64,000 nt of DNA, from assembly GCA_009767595.1 (NCBI GenBank), contig VSDK01010067.1:127409-191408 (forward strand), given 5' to 3'. This DNA is from Symbiodinium kawagutii (lineage: Eukaryota; Sar; Dinophyceae; Suessiales; Symbiodiniaceae). The stretch's first letter is position 1. Every line of letters starts with the position of its first letter. The position numbers and the translations under genes were made by a program. Positions 34,140 to 45,531 of this stretch are shown piece after piece. The notes under the pieces were generated by a model. That model did not search any database. It was not told the DNA's origin and saw only the letters and a list, made by a program, of their open reading frames with translations.

Positions 34140-34985
34140 CCATTCTCAATCTTCATAAACCCATCCCAGAGCATAATCAAAAAACACCATCCACCACTAA
34201 CAGCCACAACCATTAACCACCATCAACCACTTTTGACCATTTACACTAGCACTCACCATGAGTACGTACTGTAACCGCGATAGCGCCAGAAACTCAGCGA
34301 ACCAGCGTCAACCATGAAGCCCTCATCACTACTGGTTACTGATGAACTCAGTATGAATTCATCAGCAAATCGATGACCATCACCCACCATCAATATCAAC
34401 CATCAATAATCATCAACCATCGTAACCATCATTATCCATCACTATGAACCACCATGGACCATCAATGGCCAACATCAACCCTCATACATCAGTCAATCGC
34501 TTGTTTCCCGGTGAACCCATCAATTAAGCAGTAGATTCACCTATCATTAGCCTGCCATTAACCCACCATGCACCATCATTAAGCATCAATGGTAATTGCC
34601 CCGTTATTTATTAAAAGCACCAGTAATCAGCACCATTTATCACCACTATATAAACCCTATCGTTCACCAACCATTAAGCGAATTAAGCGTCAGAACCCAC
34701 CATTGCCACTGATTTTTGCCAACCATCAACATTACATCAATTAACCATGAATCAACAGTAGCCAATCAACAATCATTGACCATTTCCTAAAATCAACCAG
34801 CATCAACATTAACCATCAATCAACCATCAACAAAAACCATGACTCAATCATTAACCAACCATCCATCAACCATCAACATCAAACACCAACCATTAACCAG
34901 CCATTAACCAACCATCAACCAACCATTAACATGAATCATCCACCAACCATATCCAACCATCAACATTAACCATCTAACCATCAGA
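34140..34985 (-). repeat. 0.85-kb C/A-rich array (3' half of the same intron)
   Basis: Degenerate repeats of ACCATCAACC, CATTAACC and AACCATCATTAACC running up to the acceptor before 35006. They are reverse complements of the words at 31640-33780. Confidence 0.9.
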
Positions 34986-35005
34986 CACCGCCTTTGTCGA
35001 TGCAG

Positions 35006-35138
35006 CACCGCCTCCCAGGTCTACTCCGCCGAGCTCCCGGAGGTGGCTGCGAAGTCCAGCGTGGTGTGCAACCAGGGAGCCGCTGGGACACCATGGCGAC
35101 GGCGACCGCCGGGCGACCGGGGCACGGGGGACCGTTGA
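35006..35138 (+). CDS. Gene C, probable terminal exon
   Basis: Acceptor tttgtcgatgcag. After one base the frame reads TASQVYSAELPEVAAKSSVV, then CNQGAAGTPWRRRPPGDRGT, and stops at TGA 35136-35138. The first 25 codons all end in C or G except one, so that part is clearly coding; the Arg-rich tail is less certain. G/T-rich filler follows (35165-35300) as after a donor, so splicing before the stop is possible. With this end the six recognised exons give a whole number of codons. Confidence 0.6.
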
Positions 35139-35488
35139 GAGGTGGTGAGGCCGCCCTGGATGTGTCATGATGTGTCAAGTGATTGTCAAGTGGTGGTCGC
35201 TGGTCGCAGTGGTGATGCTTCAGAATGGTTGATGGTTGGTTAGGAATGGTTTTGTAATGGTTGATGAATGTTAAATGCTTGTTGATTGACAATGGTTCAT
35301 GATGTCTTTTGATGTTTCGCAAGGGCCAACAGGATGATCGGTGGACGGCTCAAGGAGAAGCAAACGAAAAAAAGCAATTCCAAGAATCCAGTCGCAGCAG
35401 AACAAATCGACATCACAGCCTTTTGGTGGCACAGCACCTGACTAATTCGTAGTCCTCGACAGAAGTCTCGAGGACATTTTGCACAGTC

Positions 35489-36028
35489 ATGGGCTTGGCT
35501 GATTTGTTGCCCGTGGGGTATTTCTACAACCTGTTGGAATGGCTTGAACAAGCCAATGCAGCACTGCCAAATCATGTGATGACAGGATTTGGGGTGAGTT
35601 TCGCAATGTGTTGCTTGCTTTTCCTGCCGATCCTTTGCATTGTCTTGAGGATGGTTTGGGTCATTGCGGAAGTTGGACCCGCCCGGAAAAGCATGACCTC
35701 ATTCTTTATCATATGCCTGGGGGTGCCCTTGTATCCTATTCTGACAGCACTGCTTTTGGCTTTGCTTTGGTTGGGCATAGGCTGTTCTATGCTCATCCTT
35801 TCGAGCTTTGGACCTGCAATCCTACTGTTTTGGCTGATGGTGCGCTTATGGGAGTTGCAGGGAGACTTTGTGGAGACGCAGCTCGACAAGAGCAGCGAAA
35901 TGCGAAGAGAGAATCGGCCGGTGGAAGACATTAGTTGTTGGGAGCTGATTTGTGGCTTGTTCATTGGGATTCTCAGTTGCTGCAGCTTCGGCATGCTCCT
36001 TGGAGATATGTTGGCTGCATGGGCTTGA
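35489..36028 (+). CDS. Multi-pass membrane protein, N-terminal block (gene D)
   Basis: 179-codon frame from ATG 35489 to TGA 36028 with consistent coding bias. Hydrophobic segments at about residues 31-60 (VSFAMCCLLFLPILCIVLRM), 70-95, 98-122 and 150-175 (WELICGLFIGILSCCSFGML) indicate four to five membrane spans, with a polar loop (about 123-149, rich in Glu/Arg) between. The pattern resembles the membrane half of plant At3g27390-like uncharacterised proteins, whose soluble half is found 1.7 kb downstream. It may be its own small gene or the first exon of gene D spliced before the stop. I could not find an in-phase GT donor, though GC donors (for example TGG followed by gcttga) exist. A 7-bp inverted repeat, TCCTCGA...TCGAGGA, lies 15-36 bp upstream of the ATG. 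Confidence 0.6.
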   Translation: MGLADLLPVGYFYNLLEWLEQANAALPNHVMTGFGVSFAMCCLLFLPILCIVLRMVWVIAEVGPARKSMTSFFIICLGVPLYPILTALLLALLWLGIGCSMLILSSFGPAILLFWLMVRLWELQGDFVETQLDKSSEMRRENRPVEDISCWELICGLFIGILSCCSFGMLLGDMLAAWA

Positions 36029-36217
36029 GTGTGCTGGCTGATGAACACTGATTAAGCATTGTGAATCGCGGTTCCATGATGAGTTGTAGTTTATGAATGT
36101 TTATGATGCTTTGCGGTGGTTCAGTGTACCATATTTACCACAGTTCCTAGTGACCTATTGGTCAATGGTTATCTCGAGTTCATGATTATACTGATGAACC
36201 ACCATTTCTGGTTGCAG

Positions 36218-36373
36218 CTGGTCACCATTGCGGCGCTAGCTTTCGGAGATAGAGATGCGCCCCACATTCCCACGCCGCGGGCGATCAACCTGGTCACCCC
36301 GACAGCCCAGCAGCTACCGATGATTTTTTTTGGTTGGTCCACGACTCGTGAGCAGGCTGGATTCCAAATATAA
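36218..36373 (+). CDS. Candidate exon, unknown product
   Basis: After tctggttgcag the frame reads LVTIAALAFGDRDAPHIPTP, then RAINLVTPTAQQLPMIFFGW, and reaches TAA 36371-36373. Composition is coding-like, but it does not align with the membrane family of gene D and phases are not fixed. Confidence 0.3.
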   Translation: MVTIAALAFGDRDAPHIPTPRAINLVTPTAQQLPMIFFGWSTTREQAGFQI

Positions 36374-36532
36374 CGAAGTAGCAAGGGAGCACAACAACCT
36401 GTGACCATGTTTGGTTGTTTGCTCATTAAGGCTTAGTGATGTTTGGTGATGTTTTTTCGTGTTGACATGGATGAATATTCATACTGAGGCCTTTGCCACC
36501 TGGGGGTCAAACATGTTTCAATCAAAGCAGAC

Positions 36533-36639
36533 ATATGGGTGTTTCTCAAAATAGGGAACCCCCAAACCATCATTTGATAGTCATTTACAGTAATAAACCA
36601 ACCATTTTTGGGGTCCTCTATTTTGAGAAACAACCATAT
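36533..36639. mobile_element. MITE-like element, copy 7 (well preserved)
   Basis: ATATGGGTGTTTCTCAAAAT at the left and ATTTTGAGAAACAACCATAT at the right, with TAGGGAACCCCCAAA / TTTTTGGGGTCCTCTA inside. Core GATAGTCATTTACAGTAATA. About 107 bp. Confidence 0.85.
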
Positions 36640-37212
36640 GGGTAAACATCCATGAATCATGAGAATGAGTCCAGATTATTAGTGATACATGTGGGTTGAA
36701 TCGGAATGGTTGTGGCAGCCCTGAGCAGTGTAGCATTGTTCACCAGGGCCGCTGAGCAGTGAAGCCAGGGTGGCCATCGGTGTCCGAAGATTGGCCGGCT
36801 GAGCTGGTGAAACTTCTCCCATTCGCAGGTGTATGAAAGGGCATGCGCGGTATACAAGTCAGGGCTCAAAGAGTTTGTGTAGTTTTAAGTGGTGTACATA
36901 TAGAGCTATGATGGTGTTTAACTGCTGGATTTCATGTGGTTGTTGCCACGCTGTTGCATAGTATTCCCTATAGTTCAACACTCCGCTGTTGCCACTGAGC
37001 TGGAGCCAGCAGTTGTGAACCATTTTGTCCCCATTGTTGGCCATGATTTTTCTGGCGTTCATCGATGATGGTTGGCCCGGGCCCATCTTCAACGATTAAT
37101 GGTTGACTGCAGCATCAGGGCATGATAGTTCATTGCTTCGGTATCACGAAGCCTGGGAAAGTGAGTTCATCCCAGTGGTTGCGACATTTCCTTAATCAAA
37201 TCAAAGTATATG

Positions 37213-37321
37213 ATATGGTGGTTTCCCAAAATAGGGGTACCCCTAAATCATCCATTAGTAGTCATTTATAGCTATAAAGCAACAATTTTTTGGGGTTCCC
37301 TGTTTTGAGAAACCACCATAT
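37213..37321. mobile_element. MITE-like element, copy 8 (well preserved)
   Basis: ATATGGTGGTTTCCCAAAAT at the left and GTTTTGAGAAACCACCATAT at the right. Core CATTAGTAGTCATTTATAGC. It sits 680 bp from copy 7 in the same presumed intron. Confidence 0.85.
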
Positions 37322-37688
37322 GTACATGTCTCTTTCGCTGAGGTCTGAAAACGGAGTCATCGTGAATGATAGAAACCACACATCGCACACCTCTAACTGC
37401 CAGGCAAACCCCAATGTTGCAGGGGGATTCGCAGGGTCATGGGTTGTTCATCAATCCTGGGGGGCAGATGTACTAACCCTTGACCTGTCCACAGCTCTAC
37501 CAACCTATCAACACCAGGTTTTTCAATTCGATCCTGCCATCCTGGGGACAACTTAAGATAGCTGAGAATAGTTGAGATGGTTAACATGCTTGGTGGTCAG
37601 TTGAGAACCCAATTGAGAACCCACAATTGAAAGCTCGTTGATCATAGAGGTTCACAGCCCAGACGCACCGACAACTGTGACATCCCAG

Positions 37689-39198
37689 GTTGGCGTTCGT
37701 GCAAACCATTCTGAAGTCGCCCCTGGTGATCCTTTCATTTACGTTGCGGTTCATCTACGAGTCTCTTTGCCGCTGGTTAGTTCTGGTTCATTGCGGCTGG
37801 CGGCCGTTCTGCTCCAGTTGTGCTCCACATCGTATGGTTCAGATTGGAGGCGAGGAGAAGAGCATCCAGGATTTGCGTTCTGAGCGATTTTCTGTCGATG
37901 ACTTGAAGGACCTTGGTTTGAACGTGAAGGATTTGTTTGATGCAGGTTTTTCTATCTCAGAGCTTGAAGAAGGGGACTTCGTGTATAGGGACTTCGCAAG
38001 GGCAGGGCTGGCAATCGATTGGCAGTGGCATGAGTATGGCGGATGGACCTGGTGGGGTTGGTTTCCGTTGGTTTTTGTGACGTGGCTGAGTTCGCTGGTG
38101 TGCCTCATAGCCATGCTATTGATTGCTATAGTTGTGGTGTCTTTGGCCAAGCTGATTCTGGCTGTGATTTGGCCCGCCTACATTGCTGCTGGATGGTTGA
38201 GAATGGTGGCTCAAGCAAGACGGCGCCCCAGTGCTCGGACTTGCTGTGAGCCCTTGTTGCAGGGTTTCAAAGCAGGCTATCAAGTGGTTTGGGCGGGTTC
38301 CATGTTAACAAACATTTGCATATCGAATCGAACTCTCCAGGCAAAATGGGAGCTGCTTGAACAAACAGTTGAAGAGGCTCTGGAGTTTGCAAAGGGGAAC
38401 CGTGAAGAGCTTTCACCAGCTCTTCAAGGATTGTCGCTTTTTCCGCCGGTTCTGATTGGGTTATTCCAAGATTCTTGGGACTTGCACTTGCGCACCTTAG
38501 CGCATCGCTTGAGGCTTTCACCCGACACTGTGCAAGAAGCTTGGCGAGGCTTGGCACGGCAGATGATTTGGTTTGGTCAAGCAGCAGTGGAGGGAGGACT
38601 TGTCACGGACGAGTGGATCCAAGAGGTTCCTGGTGGCCTTTGTGTCGGCCTGCCTGCGCGAGCCTTCTTACAAGCAGTTGAACGCTCTCCCTACCGCAAG
38701 CTGGTGCTGGTTGGTGGGCTCACGATCACTGAAGACAGGATTGATGAAATTGGAGGTTTTGCAAGAACAGTTTGGGAACAGTTCTGTGACTTGCAGGATG
38801 CCAGGGCTGCTGCAGCCAATTTTTTGACTCCAGAGGTACATCACCTTTTGTGTGCGAAGCTGTTAGCTGGTGGCGAACCCGCGGATGCTCTTCCCCCAAA
38901 CTTAGCCAATGCCATCCAAAAGTTTGAGAATCTGCCAGGACCCACCAGGGCTGCTTGCCAAGGGCTGCTAAAACCTCTAATGGCCTTCGGCCTTGCGTGC
39001 AGCAAACAGAATGAGTTCAAGGAGAAATTGAAGCTCGTCATCGAATCTCTGCCGCATTTAGATTCCGAATCGATTCTTCAGCTACTTTTTGGAGAACGCA
39101 GAAGATCTGAGACTCAGTACGTGTTCGCAGCTCCGCTTCTAGTCCTTGAGGGCGGCCAGTATGTTTTTGCAGCTCCTCGTGCAAACCTGGGGGCATGA
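37689..39198 (+). CDS. Membrane protein with At3g27390-like C-terminal domain (gene D, main block)
   Basis: About 500 codons open from an acceptor-like catcccag to TGA 39196-39198. No ATG lies at the 5' end, so it is probably an internal or terminal exon; the first ATG is 37839. In order: hydrophobic start (KSPLVILSFTLRFIYESLC); an amphipathic leucine/aspartate segment, residues about 58-95, with the repeated form DLKDLGLNVKDLFDAGFS; membrane spans about 123-165 (WGWFPLVFVTWLSSLVCLIA and following); then a soluble helical region. Residues about 310-400 (GGLVTDEWIQEV ... CVGLPARAFLQAVERSP ... LVGGLTITEDRID) match what I recall of the plant At3g27390-like family. The C-terminus carries a short duplication, YVFAAPLLVLEGG / QYVFAAPRANLGA. 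Molecular function unknown. Coding status is very likely; the family link is from memory and less sure. Confidence 0.8.
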
Positions 39199-40168
39199 TC
39201 GAGGCTACACAGCAATGATTCCAGGCCGAACTGACAGGAACCGATGGCTTTAAAGAATCGTGCTGCACCTTGGGATTTGGCCGGATTCATGGGATTCATC
39301 CCGGTGTTTCGCTCAGCAACCATGGCCACGACCACGGCACAAAGCTAGAGAATGCATATGTGAAACCATTTTGGGAACCGAGGGTCCAGATTGAAACAGA
39401 TTTTGAACCCGGGAAGTCACCCTTTTGTTGGACGGAAATAGCAACACTCTAGGGTGCGGTTTCGTTTTTGCGAAACACATTCGCCAATAGCATTTTTGGG
39501 GGATTTGCGCTGACGCTCCGGCAGGTAGCCTGCGGGAGAAATGAATTGTTGGGTCAGTTTGACACCATTCAAGCATAGATTCCAAGGGCCTTGTAGTTCT
39601 GGGGAGTTGGTCCAACATTTGGCGGCTGTCAAATCTGGAGTGGCTCTTGGTAGTTGAACATCACTTGTATGAAACAAAACCAGTGACCAACCACTGGCCA
39701 AATGATATTGTATAATTGATTACCATTGGATGAACCTAGCCACAACTTCGTTATTTTTCCCGTGCCGTGGGGCATGAACTGGGAATAGCTTTCGGTGGTC
39801 GCTACCTTAATGTGTTGGTTACATCCTGGGTCGCTCGTTTCAGGTGTTGATTCTTTAAAGAGGCGTCTTTTGGGCGGGTACTTGAACATTGCTTCCCTGT
39901 GGTTGCGTGGTAGGTTCCGGCCACCATGAAACCTGGTGGGGCGCTTCAACATTGATTCCATCTCTATCCCTGTGGCTGGTTGTTCCACCAGATTTTGTGA
40001 GCGAAGAGCAAACGCCCGCAAGGAACCAACAAGCGAAGAAGAGGGACAATGACATTTGTCACATTGAGCGCTACATCGAAAGGTTGAACTCTTGTTTTAG
40101 TGGTTTCCCATCGCAGAAACAAATAGGTTTTTCCAATAGTTTCCCACATCAATTGGTTCCTTTTTTAG
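39199..40168. other. Spacer between genes D and E; no firm exon
   Basis: Frames are open on both strands (minus 39629-40021; plus 39889-40191) without a recognised motif. GC content is moderate and C/A filler is absent, so the structure of the gene E 5' end is unclear. Confidence 0.35.
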
Positions 40169-40359
40169 TGATGATGCCTTTGCACCCATAGTTTCTCTAG
40201 CGCTTTCCCATGACAAACAAACTCGCATCGTTGGATATGGCAGTTGGGAGTCCATGTCGTTTGTGCCAAGGTCATGGTGTTTGGCGTGGCACCAGGCGCA
40301 GAGCTGGTATCTTGGGGAAGTCTGGCACGTGCCTCATGACTTGGCACTTGACTTTTCAG
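40169..40359 (+). CDS. Gene E, exon (63 codons)
   Basis: Pyrimidine-tract acceptor (ggttcctttttag). Frame DDAFAPIVSLALSHDKQTRI, VGYGSWESMSFVPRSWCLAW, HQAQSWYLGEVWHVPHDLAL, DFS. It is rich in Trp and His. Exit at CAG with a GC donor (gctggt) leaves one base, exactly as needed by the exon at 42246; the alternative GT donor four bases later breaks phase. No family recognised. Confidence 0.6.
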
Positions 40360-41866
40360 GCTGGTGAGAGTGGTTAGCATGATGATTCATGATGATTGTC
40401 ATTGTGAATGATGATGGTTCATGATGGCTGAATTACTAAGAATCATCAGCACCATGGATATCATGAGTGTTGATTGTTAATGTAAACATCAACGATGGTG
40501 GATATCGGTCAATAAGCATCAGTTTTCATGGCTGACATTAGATCCATGGCAACAAATCCCTGCAATGGCGATTAATGCTACGGTCAAATGCTGCAATCGG
40601 TAACCGCTAACCAACATGAATCATCATTGAATCCCCGTTCATCACTGGGAACTTTGAAGCACCAGACTGTGAACCACCATGAATGCAGTAGCCATCATTA
40701 GCATTTATTGGCCATGAACAAGCATGAAAATTGATTAACACATCCCCGTAAAGTTCACCAATCAATTGTGAATGATTAATCAATGATAATCATCAACGAT
40801 CGCTAATAATCATCAACCATCACTAATCATCAACAATCAAATATCAAAGGATTCGTGAACCATTGAGTGACCCTTCATTATTCTAACCACTGAACTGCAT
40901 AAATTAATGTCATGAACATGAACCACTGATCATACAATCATCCATCACCAAAAGCTCAATCAGAGATCATCAATAGATTCCTCACGCATCATCAATCACC
41001 AACCATCATTTATTATTTATCATTAATCAATGATTTGCACCAATAAATCATGCATCAGACTGGTCATAGTGATTACGTAATTAATTAAGCGCCATGAATC
41101 ATCTATCAATCAACCATCACTAGTCAACAACAACTATCAGTAGATCAATCACCAGTGGATCAACATGGCAGCAATCCATCAACCATTGTTTTAGCAACCC
41201 TCAACTGCCAGTAATCAGCAATCGTTACTCGTTTGCAACCATCACAAATCACCACTACATAAATCTCTATTCGGTAAACCCTCAAATCATTTCCTTTCGC
41301 CCCAGTAGATCAACCATAGAACTTTGAATAATGGTTACATGAATCAGACATCAGTAGATTGACCGTTGACCCAACCTTTACATACATCACTAAACACCAT
41401 TCATGAACATCCATTAAGCATCTATCACCACACCTGTCACAATCTTGATTTTCCGAATGTTTTATGGTTTATATTTATTGACCGGTTTGACATCATACCA
41501 TCAGACCAGTATGCAACCATCAACCATCCTACCTGTCATAATCATCGTCAATCATCACCAACCATCCGTAGATGAACCACAATTTTACCCAATCATCAGC
41601 ATTGTAAACATCATTTTCAATCATAACTCATAACCATCATCTTCCCTCACTAATCAACCCTGGCTAGCGAACAATCCTTGATTTTACCCTATGCTATTTC
41701 TCAACCATTATTGATCAACAACACATTGGTAGATCAATCACCGGTAGATCATGGCGAATCATCGATCCATCAACCATAATTTGTTTATCAAATTGATGAA
41801 ACATCATTACTTGTTCTGGACCATCACTAGTCACCCATCAATCAACCATAAATCGCCTTTATCTTT

Positions 41867-41919
<53 letters not shown>

Positions 41920-42245
41920 ACCCTCATTTCACCCATGATTCATCATCCAGATACCATTATCGATCATCGCACCATCATGGATTAATGTGTTTTTTGGTCA
42001 TCATTGATCATCATCATATCATGAACCATCGATCATTCACCATCATAAAACCCTAGCCATCAAGCATCGCATTGATCTTCCAGGATTTTCCCAACCATTC
42101 CATTATAACCATCCCATTTTCACCATCCCATTAACATGTGAAAAAAACATAACAGACCAGAAAAAACATTGAAATTTTCCCATCCATGGATCAACCATTG
42201 ATCAACCATCCCACTGTCCCAGTGGCAGTCCCGTTCCTGTTTCAG
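40360..42245. other. Gene E intron, 1.9 kb
   Basis: G/T-rich for about 130 bp after the donor, then almost pure C/A-type filler (AATCATCAACCATCAC) from about 40600 to 42230, including a (ATC)17 array at 41867-41917. Confidence 0.6.
41867..41917 (+). repeat. (ATC)17 microsatellite
   Basis: Perfect triplet run of 51 nt within the C/A-rich half of the intron; it is probably an expansion of the CCATCATCA filler motif. Confidence 0.95.
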
Positions 42246-42372
42246 GTCTCAAGGACGCGGTGCAGCTCCTAACTGCTCCCAGCGGCCGTCGCGCGGCCTA
42301 CACCAAGTTCGCCAGTGGCCGGGGGAGCCCAGACCCGTGGCAGCCGGTGGTGGCCGGTTCGGGAATGGTTGG
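42246..42372 (+). CDS. Gene E, exon
   Basis: Acceptor ttcctgtttcag. After two bases the frame reads LKDAVQLLTAPSGRRAAYTK, then FASGRGSPDPWQPVVAGSGM. The coding bias is strong to about 42356. The GT donor that fits the next exon's phase lies after 42372 (gtggtt); earlier donors (42346, 42356) are possible with other phases. Unknown product. Confidence 0.55.
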
Positions 42373-43601
42373 GTGGTTCGGAATGGTTACAGAGTGGTAC
42401 TCCCCCAGGGATCGCTAACTTAGCTGAGTTCACTGGGGCATCTATCAGTTATAGAGGATATAGTCGTATACTTAGGAGGTTTATAAGCCAACTTATAACT
42501 GGGGGGTACCACCCTGTAGGAGGCTGCTTGGAGCCAAGGGTATCCATAAACTTTTAATAAAGCTCTTTGAAGGGGGAGTGCGGCAAGGAGCTGCAAGGAG
42601 TGGTGTAACATGGTGGTTGGTGAATGGTTGGTGAATGGTGGATTTGTGGTGGGGGTTGTGGGTGAATGGTTGGTTTATTGCTGGTTGGTTCATTGCTGGT
42701 GGGGTTTTCATGGTTGATCATGTTGGATAACTGGGGTTGATTTTGATGCGTGCTGGTTGATGGTGAATGAGCTGGTGATGCGGAAGAATGACTGTATAAG
42801 CAGATCAATCCGGGGTGGCAAACATAGATGCTAAAGACGGGTTATGATGTACAATGAAACATAATCATAGGTTGGCGGGTTTTCTGTAGGGGTTATCACC
42901 ATCAAAGATGATTCATCAAAGGAGATAATGATCAACAATAAAGGTTACACACCTACCAGTTGGTCTTTTCAATCATTTTTCAGTTCCATAGGCTGGTTAC
43001 TTGACGAGCATAATATGTTCGTAGGGTTGGTTCAACCACCAACCAGATTACTTGTCAGGGTTTATGATTGATGGTACACAATGATGAGAAAGGATGAGAA
43101 TGGTATGAATCGGTCTTGACAAGAGAGACTATTGGCTGATGACGGATCAATAGTCATTGACTAAAAAGGAATCTTGGGAAAGCGTCGCTAATGAGAGAGA
43201 CGATTGGCTAATCCTGGGAAACATATTCCTAAACAATTGATGAATGACTCATGTACTTGACTCCCTAGCAATGATGTCTGGCCAATGTGGTTGATTAATC
43301 GTCATACTTGTTGACAATGGCGAAGCAGGGAGCTTTGTAGTCTTTGACAATCAACCAGTATCAACAACTATCTAATAGATCAATGGTTAATCATCTTGAT
43401 AATCAACCATGAACTATCTAAACACAAGAAGTGATCATTCCACCTGTATGTTTCTTATAACCATTTCTTATAACCTGTATGTTGAACACCAGTATGTTGA
43501 TATATGTTGATCATTCAACTTTCAAAACACATGTTTCACTTCATACCGGTGGCTATAAGAAATGGTTTAACGTTCGCCGACTGATGGGTCAAGTCCCCCA
43601 G
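42373..43601. other. Gene E intron
   Basis: G/T-rich array to about 42790 (GGTGAATGGTTGGTG). A short block at 42562-42610 (AAGGGGGAGTG...GGAGTGGTGTAAC) recurs near 59986-60035. C/A words near 43340-43410. Confidence 0.45.
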
Positions 43602-43701
43602 CATCGTCGCCACCCGGGCCCAAACCATTGAACGAGTGAAACGCCAAGCGGTGGTCCACGGGTTGGCGAAGAGAAAGGCGTTGAAGATCGTTGAAGTATA
43701 A
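43602..43701 (+). CDS. Gene E, terminal exon
   Basis: Acceptor caagtcccccag. After one base the frame reads IVATRAQTIERVKRQAVVHG, then LAKRKALKIVEV, and stops at TAA 43699-43701. The C-terminus is a basic helix. The overlapping minus-strand frame is a shadow. Confidence 0.65.
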
Positions 43702-44461
43702 CAGCTAGCAGGACACGGCTAAGGCTACCTTTATGATTTTTTATCGGTATTTTTGTTTTGCAAGACTTTTGAAGTTGTTCATGCATAAGGATGTTTGGGG
43801 GGAGTTATGAAGCTTTTTTGGATTTTGCGGATCTGCTCGTTTGGGGATGTTTGGAAGAATCATTGGTTCCCAGTGGTCAATGACCAGTAATCACTAGTTA
43901 TTTAATGATTTATCATGAGTATATGTAATGGTGGTTGATCACAGCGCGTGAATGCAGGCTGGTGTTGATCCAAGCCTTACTCCATGGGAAGAACCGGGAC
44001 TTATGGATGTGATTTTGCTAAATGTTTTTGCACTTCCCAACCTGTGCAGTAAGGTGGTGTACAACTTCTTTTGGATTTTTATGGATCTTTTTGGTGGATG
44101 ATGTGAAATATGAATTTATTGCGATCTATTGTGCTTGATAATGTGAAGTATTTGATGTTCGACACTGCCTTCAAGCAGCCTTTTTGCGCGGACCAAATCA
44201 CGGTTGAGGTTAAGACTCATCATCACGTCATTGGATGCGTGTTCGGCATTGGCTGGACTGCACCCACTTTCCAGCACATTGGGTTGTTGCTCGTCGTTTC
44301 ATCGCATCATGGCATTCCACCCCTTAGATGGCTTAGCCAATGTCATCCTATGAACAAATTCAACACTTAGAAACAGATCATGGAAGATCCATGTTAATCA
44401 ACCACCATAGGTTTAACCATCAATAGCTGGTGATTTCCCATCAAATCTCGGAGGAACTCAG
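43702..44461. other. Spacer after gene E
   Basis: A plus-strand frame at 44110-44370 contains GCVFGIGWTAPTFQHIGLLL and is weakly coding-like (confidence about 0.25), with no splice support. Confidence 0.3.
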
Positions 44462-44645
44462 ATCTCCCTACCTCGCCGACCTCACCGTTGAGGCGTGTGC
44501 GACAGCGATGACAAGTTCGACAAATTCGCATTGGAGGAGGACCGACGACTGGACGACCTGCCACGTGACTGTCAGCCGGCTGGTGCTGTGGTTCTTGGAT
44601 GTTCATGGGTCCCTGGGTGCGAGGACGGGTTGGACAGAAATGGTG
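44462..44645 (+). CDS. Candidate exon upstream of gene F
   Basis: Follows gaggaactcag and ends in ATGGTG before a consensus donor (gtgagt). The frame open throughout reads SPYLADLTVEACATAMTSST, then DDWTTCHVTVSRLVLWFLDV. A second frame is coding-like in the middle (DSDDKFDKFALEEDRRLDDL), so the frame is unsettled. Whether it belongs to gene F or to a separate gene is unknown. Confidence 0.4.
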
Positions 44646-45531
44646 GTGAGTGGTGGTGAACAGTGGTGAATGGCGCCTGATACAGTCAATGCGCTGCGTG
44701 ATCCTGGACGGTGACCAGTGGTAAGTCCAAGGACTGTGATGCGACTGTCAGCAGCCATCTCTCAACTTCACAGCAGGTGTGCGACGGATGTGCACCAATT
44801 GTGCCCCCACATGACCGGTCTTTTATAAACAGGGAAGCCAGCAATCATAGGGTTGGACAGAGGGGTGCCCCATGCAACTGGACTCACTCCCATCATTAAT
44901 TTTCAATAAGCGTGTTGACCATCATCTTAAGGATGTGAAATGACCGGCATGAGAATCACGATAGCTATGATGATAGCCACCACCCATTGATCATGAATCA
45001 TAGGCAAACACCGCCAACCGTTGTTAACCATCATTATGCGTGACTTAACCACAATTTCACAATAAATTGAAGCATCAAATTGATCAAACGTTTTACACCT
45101 AATCATCATTAAAGCCAGCAGTTCAGCGTGAATTCACCACTAAGAGACTCTAAAAACCTGTAGTTCTCACCACGAATTATTCATCACCGAATCCTAAAAC
45201 ATCAATTTGCCATCAATGAAAAACGAAACCACTGCTTAGAACCATTGCTTGGCCATTAATTCACCATGAACTGTGTAATTACCAAAGAGCCCTGTAAACA
45301 TCCTTGGAGAACCTCCCACATCCTAATTCACCATCCAGCATGATTTCGCACCCTTAGCTAAGCACCCTTAGCTAAGCACCCTTAGTTAACCACTGTTAGT
45401 TAACCACTGACCGTTAACCACCCCAAGTCATCATTAGCCCCGGGTTATCCATCCTTACCACCTTAACTCATCAAGGTGAGCTACGGCCACCACTGTGCCA
45501 CCCCCCGTGGCCTTCAACGGCGCACCGCGCC
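44646..45531. other. Intron-like filler before gene F
   Basis: G/T words after 44646, then C/A-rich from about 44890 to 45470, including GTTAACCA/CTTAGCTAA repeats near 45355-45410. Confidence 0.45.

Noticed and set aside
31640..34985. CRISPR array or centromeric satellite
   Set aside because: The words are degenerate, without constant repeat and spacer lengths, and flip strand mid-way; they are better explained as intron filler.
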